From contig QKWP01000487.1 in NCBI GenBank assembly GCA_003550325.1, forward strand, positions 218,670 to 282,669: 64,000 bases of DNA, written 5' to 3'. Positions 36,516 through 46,489 of the stretch are shown here, one piece after another; the first letter of the stretch is position 1, and the number at the start of each line of letters is the position of its first letter. The translations under genes and the position numbers were made by a program. The notes beneath the pieces are model-generated. The model worked only from the letters and a program-made list of their open reading frames with translations. It was not told where the DNA came from and searched no databases. The DNA is from Gigaspora rosea. Its lineage: Eukaryota; Glomeromycota; Glomeromycetes; Diversisporales; Gigasporaceae.

Positions 36516-36766
36516 AATGTTACGAGCAGCATTTGTGTCACGGTTCCAGAGGGTCCAGCAATCCTTGAGGCTTCAAATGTTATATATGTCATTCGACTAA
36601 CAATATCTTTGATTATAGGTTCAAAGGTTCGTACTGCAAGAAATTTGTTAAATCCAATTTTGGTAACACACTTAATTATTATCATTTTGTGATTTTCAAG
36701 GTTTATAAAATATGCAATCTTTACTAGATATACGGTTGAGTTAATGATCCACATTTGCATGGTTTC
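36516..36766 (-). pseudogene. Fanzor copy 2, 5' fragment joined to a late exon
   Basis: From 36766 down to 36555 the minus strand matches the N-terminal Fanzor region at 40044-40275 (CVTKIGFNKFLA, then TFEPIIKDIVSRMTYITFEA). It then switches directly to the start of the last Fanzor exon (accctctggaaccgtgacac, 36554-36535), skipping the entire catalytic core. The junction falls at the exact first base of that exon. Similarity ends after gctgctcgtaacatt at 36516. This copy cannot encode a nuclease. Confidence 0.85.
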
Positions 36767-36795
36767 TTAGTGAGGGACATCGAAAAATGTATATA

Positions 36796-37125
36796 CTTAA
36801 AAATGTTATATTTGAAAACTGGGGTTATTAGTAAAAATGGTATATTTGAAAATAGGTAAATCAAGACCTCAAATTGCATAGACAAGTTATTTAAGCGATA
36901 GGTTTTATGTTATTTCATTGAACTTTTATATCATATACAAAAAAAAAAGAACTATCTTAAAAATGGTATATTTGAAAACTGGTTATTATGATAGTAAAAA
37001 TGGTATATTTGAAAATAGGTAAATCAAGGTCTCAATTGCGTAGACAAGTTATTTAAGCGATAGGGTTTATAGGGTTTATGTTATTTCGTTGAACTTTTAT
37101 ATCATTACAAAAAAAAAGAACTATT
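36796..37125. repeat. 160-bp tandem duplication
   Basis: Two copies of a unit starting cttaaaaatg.tatatttga and ending in a poly-A run followed by gaactat. Each unit itself holds two copies of aaaaatg.tatatttgaaaa. Confidence 0.85.
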
Positions 37126-37779
37126 ATTATGTGGCCTACACATAGAAGCCCAATCTATGAGCCATTTATCCTAAAATGGATTAATAGATTGGATAATCCA
37201 GTCATCCAATAAATTATTCGGATTCACTTGACAATAACAATTATTTTTAAGGCAATTAACGATATAAATTAGAGAAATTCTATTTTTATCATGGTAATAA
37301 TAAAAATTATCTAATTTTATCATTGATTACCTTAGAACTTTGTGATCCCTAATACATCAGATAATTCGGTTAAACCTAGTTGGATATCTGATATAATAAG
37401 ATAGACAAATTAATCCGGATTGGACTCTAATTTATGATGCATCTATACACATTAGTACTGTATTTAGGGATGACAAATGATTTAAAAACCAGGGTGTCCA
37501 TACATTAATAGCGAAATAGCTAGAAAAAATAGCAAAAATAGCTAAATTAGTAATCATCTACGTACGTATACATAATCCATTGTTTAAAGTATCTTTTTGA
37601 TACCTAGATTAATATTAATCGTTTCAACAATTGATACTTTATTGGATGACCTAATTGTTCATAAACAAAAGGGAATTATTGTCGCAGATCATAATTTAAA
37701 ATGAAATCTACATTTTCTACTTAACCTGCTAGTCTTCTAAAACCCACTAATACTTGTTTATTATAATTTTTTTTAAAAC
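37126..37779. other. Intergenic DNA, nothing recognised
   Basis: AT-rich, no motif. Confidence 0.45.
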
Positions 37780-37829
37780 TAACCCTAACCCTAAACCCCT
37801 AACCCTAACCCTAAACCCCTAACCCTAAA
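37780..37829. repeat. Interstitial telomere-like repeat
   Basis: About eight CCCTAA units, some as CCCCTAA, in one orientation and flanked by unique sequence on both sides. Confidence 0.85.
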
Positions 37830-37876
37830 AAATGCATCCCAAAAAAATTTAGTAGAGTCTTTCATAGATGGGTTTC

Positions 37877-37950
37877 ATGCGTGCGCATGATTCCTCAATC
37901 ATGCGCATGAATGCGCATTAATGCGCATGATTCCGAATCATGCGCATTTT
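37877..37950. repeat. Cluster of atgcgcat palindromes
   Basis: The palindromic octamer atgcgcat or close variants occur seven times in about 75 bp. A second cluster (39343-39392) lies 1.4 kb away. Confidence 0.8.
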
Positions 37951-38006
37951 ATCCCATCAAAATTTTATATAGAAAAATTTAATATAAAATAAGTATAATT
38001 AACATA

Positions 38007-38263
38007 CTAATCTATCTATACACTTCAATTCTGAGTCTATTCGCTTTAACATTTTTGATTGGTCGTATCCGAAAAGTGTGACCTAAATGTAGGAATACTA
38101 ACAGAAATACGTAAGATGATTATGACTGTTATCANCTAATCTATCTATATACTTCAATTCTGGGTCTGTTCGCTTTAACATTTTTGATTGGCCGTATCCG
38201 AAAAATGTGACCTAAATGTAGGAAAACTGACAGAAATACGTAAGATGATTATGACTATTATCA
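38007..38263. repeat. 128-bp tandem duplication interrupted by one N
   Basis: Two copies starting ctaatctatctata.acttc and ending gattatgact.ttatca are separated by the single N at 38135. They differ at about eight positions. Confidence 0.9.
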
Positions 38264-39342
38264 TGGTCGAGTAATTATTATAATATTCGAGTAATTATTA
38301 TATCATTTTTCAATGCCCTTTTTAACGCCCTTAAACAACACAAAATTGTGAACGTAAATGTTCCAAATTTACTTTTGTTTTTTGCCTAATATTTACAAAC
38401 TATTTTGGGCTAAAAAAATTCACGAATTTGTAAACATTTTATATAATGGCCTAGTTCAAGAATAAGTGCAAGTGCAAGAACAAGTGCAAGAACACGACAA
38501 ATGCTCCGTTACAGATAAAACATATGATTAAAAAAAGTTACATTCAACCAAATATTCAATGATTGATTTCTAGAATTTTTTTGTCGGAATTTTTGCCGCC
38601 CAGATTATCTGAGAATCAATTAATTTTCTCAGTGACTCGTAGTTCTACGAACCACGATTATGTTCAAAAGGTGATAAATGAACTAAAACTAATATAGCAA
38701 TATAAGGTTTTCTCTTTGCAACACTTATTTTAAAAAAATTGGCATTCACCAATAAAACTAAGCTGTATACTATCTGTCATTGGAGTAATGAGCTTTGTAA
38801 CAAACTTTTTTAGTTACCGGTAACTTATACCGATTCAAATTAACACACTATATATTGCAATTACTGGTATAGCGAACAAAATTTGTAATATAAAAACTCA
38901 TGATAAAAATCGCAATAATTCTATAAAAACTGGCTCAATCACACTGAAATAGAATGTGAATTCTGTGGCAGAATTTTATAATAACATAATTTTAATGCAA
39001 ACTAACTCAATCTGAACCATATACGTAGTTAATAGGATAGTATGTTCAGTAACAGAATTTTTTTTGTGATGATTCAATGCAAACTAACTCATCATATTTA
39101 TGAATATTATATAATGCGAATTTACAGATTTTAACTAAGATTCTAAAGTTTTATACAAAGCTCCCGTGGCAGAACCACGGGTCAGGTGTCAAATTATATA
39201 AGATAAGCAACGATGAGTTTACAATTAGCAAATTTGTAAAAATTTATATATAATGGCAAAATCTGATTAAGAATCAATATGTAGTATCTTTATTTAGATA
39301 TATTATCAATAATAAAGATAAAAATTAAAAAAAATTTTTATC
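38264..39342. other. Intergenic DNA, nothing recognised
   Basis: Short aagtgcaag repeats lie near 38464-38495. No reading frame. Confidence 0.45.
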
Positions 39343-39392
39343 ATGCGGTATCATGCGCATTAATGCGCATTTTATTATAAAATGCGCATTTT
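39343..39392. repeat. Second cluster of atgcgcat palindromes
   Basis: Four atgcgcat/tgcgcatt motifs around attttattataaaatgcgca. Confidence 0.7.
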
Positions 39393-39449
39393 TCCCATCT
39401 CTAGTTCTAATTCATAATAAATATGAAGTATATATATTACAATTTAAAA

Positions 39450-39684
39450 AAAACTTTAAATGTATTATCAACTGGGAATTAAATGAGATACATTGTCCAG
39501 CTTGCGGTTTAGAGATTGATGTTGATAAGCAGACACACCAGCGATAGAGAAAAAATCATCTGCTCATCAAGCGTTACACCAGATTACACAAAACTTTGAA
39601 TGAAAATTCAATTTTGTTCATTGTATCGTGTGATCCTTTTCCTAATTTAGTAGGAAATACCATTCACCACGATAAATTTTTTTA
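39450..39684 (+). pseudogene. Zinc-knuckle-like coding fragment
   Basis: A plus-strand frame reads NEIHCPACGLEIDVDKQTHQ, meets an in-frame TAG at 39545-39547, and continues in the same frame as KNHLLIKRYTRLHKTLNENS, FIVSCDPFPNLVGN and TIHHDKFF before another stop. A CxxC pair and spaced histidines suggest a zinc-binding segment. It lies just upstream of Fanzor copy 1 and could be an older gene fragment. No family is assigned. Confidence 0.35.
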
Positions 39685-39960
39685 GGTATCATTTGGACGT
39701 TTGATCAAGTACTTTTTAATAATCTGCCGCTGGTGTATACATATTTCCAGGAATGTCGGGCTAGAACCTGCTGTAGCATATGAATCTTTAATACCACCTG
39801 CATAATTGGGTAATTCAAGTTGCATCCCGCCATTCTCTAACTCCTTGAGCCACGAAGCTTTCAAACGGCACATAGCAATGACAACCAAAGCCAGACCCGT
39901 CGCATAAGACCTTTAGAATCATTAATTGTTATTGCAGGTGAGTCAAGCAATAACTTTATT
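39682..39960 (-). pseudogene. Recombinase-like coding fragment (DUF3504/Crypton-like?)
   Basis: On the minus strand, SPAITINDSKGLMRRVWLWL, then after a frame change CRLKASWLKELENGGMQLEL and PNYAGGIKDSYATAG read like the core of KIAA1958/Crypton-type tyrosine recombinase domains that are abundant in Glomeromycota. The assignment is from memory of the family style and is weak. Frameshifts and small size mark it as a relic. Confidence 0.35.
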
Positions 39961-40037
39961 TCATCAGTCTCTAAGGTATCTGATTGTTTACGATTTTTAT
40001 CTCCTTTTTCAACGATTGATTTTTATCAAATAAATTA

Positions 40038-42283
40038 ATGGCTGCGAAACCATGCAAATGTGGATCATTAACTCATAGCCGTATATCTAGTAAAGAGTGC
40101 ATATTTTATAAACCTCGAAAATCACAAAAGGATAAAATTAAAGGAATAATTGAATAAACGTGTGTTACCAAAATTGGATTTAACAAATTTCTTGCAGAAC
40201 GAACCTTTGAACCTATAATAAAAGATATTGTTAGTCGAATGACATATATAACATTTGAAGCCTCGAGGCTTGCCAATCTTTATATTCTTTATCTCTCAAT
40301 GTGAATCAACCTATTCCAATCTTGGATTACAATCACTTTATGCGACTTCCCTTTCAAGCCGTTTTAAAAGAAGGAAGATTCAATCTTCCTAAAAATACAA
40401 CAAATGTAATATTAAATAATGTTCAAGATAATGTCTATGCTCCTTTACGTCCCACTAATCTCATGTGGAATAATGGAAAGTATGTATATAATATTATGAT
40501 TTGAAAATTTTTTTGAATAATAATAATTAATACTGTAATATATTATTCTTTTAGTGGTCTAGGACAAATAATTAGTTCAATGGCACGTTTACATGCTACT
40601 AACTGTCAAAACCACGTCGTTGTAAATTTACATAAACGTTTAACTCGTTGGATTCAATGGAAATTGGAAAAACAATTGCAATTTCTTTCTAAAAACAATA
40701 ATTGTACACTTACACACCATCTTGTTTCCAAACTCGTACATAATCAGCCCTTTTCACTTCCTCATTTTGTAGATAAACTTAACCCTCAATATCGCATCCT
40801 TGTTGAAATCCGTGCATGTTATACCTTTCGAAAAGTAAAACAAGTCATATTGGAAAATAAATTGATTTCTGAAGATGTTATTAAGCAAGAATGGTGGAAT
40901 TATCTTCGACCACTTTGGAAAATTCTTATTACGTTTGAAAAAAATAATCATGTAGATGCAGAAAGTCGATGCAGTTCCAATAGGCGAGGTCGTGGATTAT
41001 GTTTATTTACAATTCTACCACATACCAGTTTTCAACAACAGTTTGTGCTTATTGACTCTGATGCTTTGTATCAAATATTTTCAAAAATAAATTTTTGTGG
41101 ATTAGGAAGAGTATCTAAATCAGATTTTAGTGAGAATATTGAGGAATGGTGGAGAGTAGCATTTCGAATTGATAAGGTAACAACAACACAAAGGATATTT
41201 GGATTTAGTATTATGACTGATGGGATGAGTGTTAGCGCAAATCTTAAAAAGGAGGTAACAAAACAAGATATACCAGTAAATGCTTACGGATTTGATAAGG
41301 AGGGTAACTTTCATCCTTTGGATGTTAGAGATAATGATCGAATAGTTGGTTTGGATCCAGGTCGAAAGGATTTATTTGTAGCTATGAGTGAAGAAAAAAA
41401 ACCAATTAGATGCTCAACTAAAGAATGGCATATATTATGTGGTCATGTATATGCAAGAAAAAAAACTGAAGTTTGGATTAAGGGCAATAATATAGTTGAA
41501 AATATTTTGCATAGTAAGTATTTTTTAATCTTTGATTTTATTAGCTGATTTTTTAATCTTCGATTTTATTAGAATTATATATTTACCGACCGGTATACTG
41601 TATTTTCTTTTAATAATATTTTTTTTTAAAAAAAATAGATATTCCGACACCATCATGTTCGTCTATCACTTCCTATAATAATTATCTTACATATGTTCTT
41701 CAACATATGCGCATACTTATTGAATTCTATGGTGAAAGACGTTGGCTTCGTATGCGCTGGAAGTCGTATATTAACCGTAATAAGGCATATGACAAGATCT
41801 GTGAACGGATTACCAAAAAAAATCCAAGAACAATAGTTGCATACGGAAATGGGAAGTTTTCAAGTTGTTCTAAAGGGCATGTATCTGGACCAATCAAGGG
41901 CCTATACAAAGAATTGAAACGAAGATTGGGGAAAAGAGTTCGACTTGTAGATGAATACCGAACAAGTATTATATGTTCGACATGCAATGGACGAATGGAT
42001 AAACGGTCACGATTCTGGTCGCTTAAAGTATGCAAGAACATATGTTTAGTAAGTCTCATTTTATTTAATTAAATTAGTGAATTTTCAAGATTTTTTTAAC
42101 ATGGTTTCTTTTCAGACCCTCTGGAACCGTGACACAAATGCTGCTCGTAACATTCGCCGTCTATTCTTCTATATGAACTCTAATAATGGTGAACGTTTAG
42201 AAGAATTCCGCAGATCTCAAAATAGAGGAGGTGAAGAATTGCCGTTCACCGTAGCTACTTCGGGAGTAAGTTCGGATGCATAG
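40038..42283 (+). CDS. Fanzor (eukaryotic TnpB-like RNA-guided nuclease), probably damaged
   Basis: Exons 40301-40479, 40555-41513, 41639-42048 and 42116-42283 splice in one frame. An N-terminal piece from ATG 40038 (CKCGSLTHSR, then CVTKIGFNKFLAERTFEPII and MTYITFEASRLANLYIL) is in one frame with itself but contains TAA at 40155 and is off by one base from the main frame near 40300. The gene may therefore be a recent pseudogene or carry sequence errors. RuvC-I is IVGLDPGRKDLF (Asp codon 41354-41356). The usual RuvC-II glutamate position reads VAYGNGKF (Gly, 41845-41847), and a Glu in VDEYRTS (41953-41955) takes its place, the rearrangement described for Fanzor1. A zinc ribbon follows (ICSTC, then VCKNIC), then RuvC-III WNRDTNAARNI (Asp 42131-42133). 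Fanzors are programmed by an RNA made from the gene's 3' end. No other transposase is encoded next to it. Confidence 0.85.
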
Positions 42284-42373
42284 GGTGGGAACGGCCTGAT
42301 GATTGCATACCGCGTCTGTAAAGTTGTAGCTAGCTGGACTCTCCAGTGTATTCGGGCACTCTTTTGAGTACCG
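42180..42373 (+). ncRNA. Predicted Fanzor guide-RNA (omega/fRNA) scaffold at the element's right end
   Basis: The region overlaps the end of the Fanzor coding sequence and extends 90 bp past its stop. The post-stop part is nearly identical to copy 2 (two differences) although the adjoining coding sequence has drifted. It contains hairpins ctggactctccag and actcttttgagt, the latter six bases before the point where the two copies diverge. In TnpB and Fanzor systems the scaffold ends at the element boundary and the following 15-20 bases serve as guide. Here these would start at 42374 (cataaatgtcggagaaatag). Transcription is not shown by the sequence. Confidence 0.6.
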
Positions 42374-42725
42374 CATAAATGTCGGAGAAATAGTTGTCGG
42401 GAAAATCGTAAAGAAATTAAAAAAGTCGCAGACAATCAATATCTGATATATAGCATGACGTATGTAGTAACGTATTGGCGTCATTAACAAAATTTTATAT
42501 GACGTAATACTACTGTACTATTCTAATACTGTAATAGAAACCATCCAAAAAATCAAAAAATTTTAAAGAAATGTGGTGCAATACCTAATTTGGTAAGTAC
42601 TGCATAAAGATAAAACAAGAATGGTAATAATTTTCCGTGACCGTTCTGTCGTGTACATTGGCCGATCAAATATTTAAGATATTTTTTACGTACATAATAC
42701 GACGTACTTAGCTGTTAGCTGTTAG

Positions 42726-42757
42726 GTTAATTTACGTTAATTTACGTTAATTTACGT
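42726..42757 (+). promoter_or_regulatory. Triple ttacgttaat repeat upstream of the F-box gene
   Basis: Three direct copies of aatttacgtt-like 11-mers end 55 bp before the F-box start codon. The repetition and position suggest a regulatory element, but no factor can be named. Confidence 0.3.
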
Positions 42758-42811
42758 GGTATTACTTTGACTTCTTCAATTATCTTAATTATCTCTATCA
42801 AATTACAAATT

Positions 42812-44620
42812 ATGATAACTTCTATTCCACCAGAAATTTATCAAAATATCTTTAAAGATCTTGATACAGATTCATTATATTCAGTTATTTTAGTTAATCG
42901 TATATGGTGTTCTAATGCTATTTCTATTCTTTGGCAAAACCCATTGGAACTTCTTTATCAAAATGATGATAGTGAATATTTTGAAACAGATGTGAAATCA
43001 GTTATAAAAACTTACATTTCTTGTCTTCCAAAAGAATCTAAACTTATGTTATCTTTTACTGATTTATGTATTGACTTATTAACTTCATCAATTCCTACTT
43101 TTAATTATCCATCATTTTTACATACATTAAACTATGTTTTATTATCTGATTCAGTAAATAGAATCATTAAAGATAATGCTAATGTAATGATGGTCCTTAT
43201 TCTATTATGCAAATTATTCTTCGACCAAGGCTTTCATATTAGATCACTTGAATTTAGTACTCATATGATAAAAGATTATATGGGTTCACATCTCAAGACG
43301 ATTTACATGAATTTAAGAGAAATACCTGGCGCAGATACTTTTCTTTCAAGAATACAAAGATTATGTTGGCGAGGTAAAAAAAATAAAAAAAAAATAAAAA
43401 ATATATATATATATATATAAAAATAAAAAATAAAACTGTTATAGTTGACTTATTCTACACGTGTAAATAAACATTTTTTCAACTTTACTATAGATGATGC
43501 ACCACTTCATTGTCTTTCCTCAATAGCCGAAATAGCAAAGGAAATTCGTGTTTTAGATATTTTATTGGAATCTGAATATGAGAATGAATCTGGTAGTAAT
43601 GAGAGTAATGAGTTATTTACATTGATAAATGCTCAAATTAATTTACAACAGATCAAAATAATCTCTTTAAAAAAGACGACAAAAGCCATTTCAGCTCTTC
43701 GATCAAAATCTAATACCCTTCGAAAGATTTTTATAAAAGGAGTTACTTCCTTTTCATTGGATTTCTTTTATGAATGTTCGAATCTTGAAGAATTATCTTT
43801 ATTATATAACGAATCTCATTTACTTACGAATCCTCAAATTTCAAGACAACTTCGAACTGAACTTCAAAATTACATACAAGCTGGAGTTTTGGACCGTACT
43901 CAAATGGTACCATCTGTACAAATGGTCACTGCTATTAGAAATTCGATGACAAACTTACGAGGAACCACGATTCAAACTAGAGAAAATGAGAAACAGCAAT
44001 TACATCATTCTTCTGAAATGAATATACGATCACCACCACCACTTAATCCTAATTACTTAAATTTATCAAAACTTACTGTATTTCAAGTTAACCTTGATAG
44101 TTTTCAAACTACTGAACAAGTAATTGATATAATTCAATGTAATAAGGGTGGTCTTCGTGAATTACGTATTCAAAAAACCGCACCAATATCTGTAGAGCAT
44201 TTAAAGAAATTATTCTTGATGGTTATTAATCATTGTCCAAATCTTATTCATATTACGCTATGTATTCCAAATATAGCAATATCAGAAATTCCCAATCTTT
44301 TTAAAAATTGTTTATTACTTGAAGAAGTTTATTTGAAAGCAGTAAAAACCATGGATATTAGTGAAACTCTTGATGAAATGAGTTTATATGTTCCAATTAA
44401 TTTAAAATCTCTTAGTTTAGGGTTATATAGTTGGAAATATTCTTTCGAGTCTATTAGGAGATTTGGGAATGTTTGTGCATTGAGAGTATTGAGAGTAAAT
44501 AAGAAACCTATTAGGTTTTTATATAGCGATAATTTGACTAAAGATGTTATTGATGCACTCGAGTTGTTTGAGTCAAAAGGGATATTAGAACTGGTTAAAA
44601 AGAGATTATGGTGTGCATAA
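42812..44620 (+). CDS. F-box protein with LRR-like C-terminus
   Basis: Two exons (42812-43373 and 43494-44620, intron phase 1) encode 562 residues. Residues 1-45 are an F-box: ITSIPPEIYQNIFKDLDTDS, then VNRIWCSNAISILWQNP, which would bind Skp1 in an SCF ubiquitin ligase. The rest consists of Leu-rich strands typical of degenerate leucine-rich repeats (for example LREIPGADTFLSRIQRLCW, NLEELSLLYNESHLL, LRELRIQKTAPISVEHLKKL and NLKSLSLGLYSW), probably for substrate binding. Residues around 270-330 hold a polar insert (QTRENEKQQLHHSSEMN). I chose the ATG at 42812 because the F-box begins right after it and the open upstream extension is hydrophobic and unlike the family. This family is strongly expanded in arbuscular mycorrhizal fungi. 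The gene appears intact, and its 5' flank contains the right end of the Fanzor element 440 bp upstream. Confidence 0.9.
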
Positions 44621-44893
44621 AATGGTAAAAATTGGTGTAATTTAGATTATTAGATGATATTATAATAAATTCTTTTAGTGCTAATTATGTCATATTTTAT
44701 TATTATTTGTTATATACATGATATATACATGGTATCAAAATTCTATTTTTTTTTAAACTATTTAGATACTTAAATACATTATAAAAATTATAAAACCAGT
44801 CAAAAGAAGAATCTTAATATAATTCATGTTGTTTCACGAATAGACTTTTTTTTTTTCCTAAAAAAAACAAAATTATTCCATCAACATCACACC

Positions 44894-46489
44894 TCAAAAT
44901 AAAATAAAAAAAATACCAAGCATAAAAATAATCATTGAAATCATGTTAAGTGCAGAAATATTATTTGAATCGGATGACAAATCAGTCATAATTGAGTCAT
45001 ATAAAGAATTAGATTTGGTACAAGATGATGCACAATCTTTCGTCGATAAGGATTGCGGAAAGATGACGCTTGGTATGTAAGGATTTGGATTATTTGATGT
45101 GGGATATCTAAATGAAATAAATCAAATAAATTTCAAATAAAAAATTCAAATAAAAATCAAATAAAATCATTTTGATTCGTAATAATTATACATACCCTAA
45201 AGTTTCCAAAATAGCCAATATTTTTGGACCAATAGCTTCTTCTTTACGGTTTTTACCACCACCTGCAGCGATTGCATCTTCCAGAGTCCTTCCAGGTGTT
45301 TGTTCAAATGTCATTAAAAATTCGCTAGAATTATCAAATAATTTTTCATCTACATGACTTAAGCTAGAACCGCCTTGGAAAGGATTTATACCAGTTTCTA
45401 ATATTACTACATCATTTTTTGAATTAGATGTATTAAGTAAAAATCCTATAGAATTAGATTCAACACAAATATTATACATTTGTTTGGCTATATCGAATTG
45501 TGGTGAAACTTTAAATTTTTCTTTAAATTCATTAATTGAAGCAAATTTTGTATCTTGACCATTCAAAAATTTATCAAGTTTTGATGTTAATTCTGTTGTA
45601 CGCGTTTTATTTGATATTAAAACCATATATTTATCAAATGCACTTTCTAAAAATCCACGAAATATCAATTCAGAATTTCTTTCAATATTATCACCAACAT
45701 TAAAAATAATACCGTCAATATTCGGAGTAAGGAATAATGAATCTTCTTCAAGATAATCATTATTCCAACCAGAAAGAAAACCAAGTCCATGCATTAATTC
45801 ATGTAATACGAGTTCCTCAAAACCAATTTGATTTGGTTGGATTTGTGGATCACCTTCGAACCAAAATGGAAAATTTGAATTAAAATCAGCTAAAATATCA
45901 ACCGATGCATATTCAGGATGAACTTGTAATTGAAATTGTTTTGCGAGTGCTTGTACATATAAACGAATTTTTCCATCTTCATCCCTGAAAGGAATTGCTC
46001 GGGATGGACCTGCTGAACCTGTATCATAAAATAACGTGATCAAAAAAAATATATTATTAATTCCGATTTGAGGATCAGAAAAAGATGAATGAAATCGAAA
46101 GGAAAATTTTATGTACCCAACAAATTCCCTTCCAAAGGTCTAAAAGTAGCATTTAATCCAATTCTTGTATTAAGCAATAATTTTGAAGTTAAAGTTTTTC
46201 CAACAGATTCGAACGTTGACTTGGCTTTATTACACATTTTTTCATCATCTAAGTCACAATTAAACATTAGATCAAACATGTTATTTGAATCGCTTTTCGA
46301 TCTATTACGATCGCGAACTTCAATTTTATTATTTGATTTAACATGAGGACATGGTACTAAAATTTTATTTCTTGGATTGAGAGGATCTAAATAATCGATG
46401 CATTGAAGATTGGCAGAAATTTTGATGATTTTAACGAATAATAAGTAAATTAAGAAATAAATTGTAGTAAAAGAGGTTCTTTTCATCAT
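44894..46489 (-). CDS. Secreted, probably GPI-anchored metzincin-like metalloprotease
   Basis: Three exons (46489-46117, 46018-45196, 45107-44894) give 469 residues. The N-terminus MMKRTSFTTIYFLIYLLFVK is a signal peptide. HELMHGLGF (residues 197-205) is a zinc-protease HExxHxxGF motif. The classical third metzincin ligand eleven residues on is absent, as in leishmanolysin-like enzymes, and a later His in GGSSLSHVDEKLF (about residue 346) is the likely third ligand. EFLMTFEQTP (a Met-turn candidate) and IGPKILAILETLGY complete the catalytic fold. The last exon adds a Ser/Thr/Asn-rich stalk and a hydrophobic end (MISMIIFMLGIFFILF) with no charged tail, which suits a GPI-anchor signal. It should act at the cell surface or wall. 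The gene is convergent with the F-box gene, 273 bp away, and appears intact. Confidence 0.85.

Noticed and set aside
40301-40303. GTG as the Fanzor start codon
   Set aside because: Eukaryotic genes rarely start at GTG, and clear family sequence continues upstream in a neighbouring frame, so a frame lesion is more likely.
41727-42059. 110-codon minus-strand frame
   Set aside because: Shadow of the Fanzor exon that carries the catalytic motifs.
45172-46346. Plus-strand frames of 61 and 85 codons
   Set aside because: Antisense to the well-supported metalloprotease exons.
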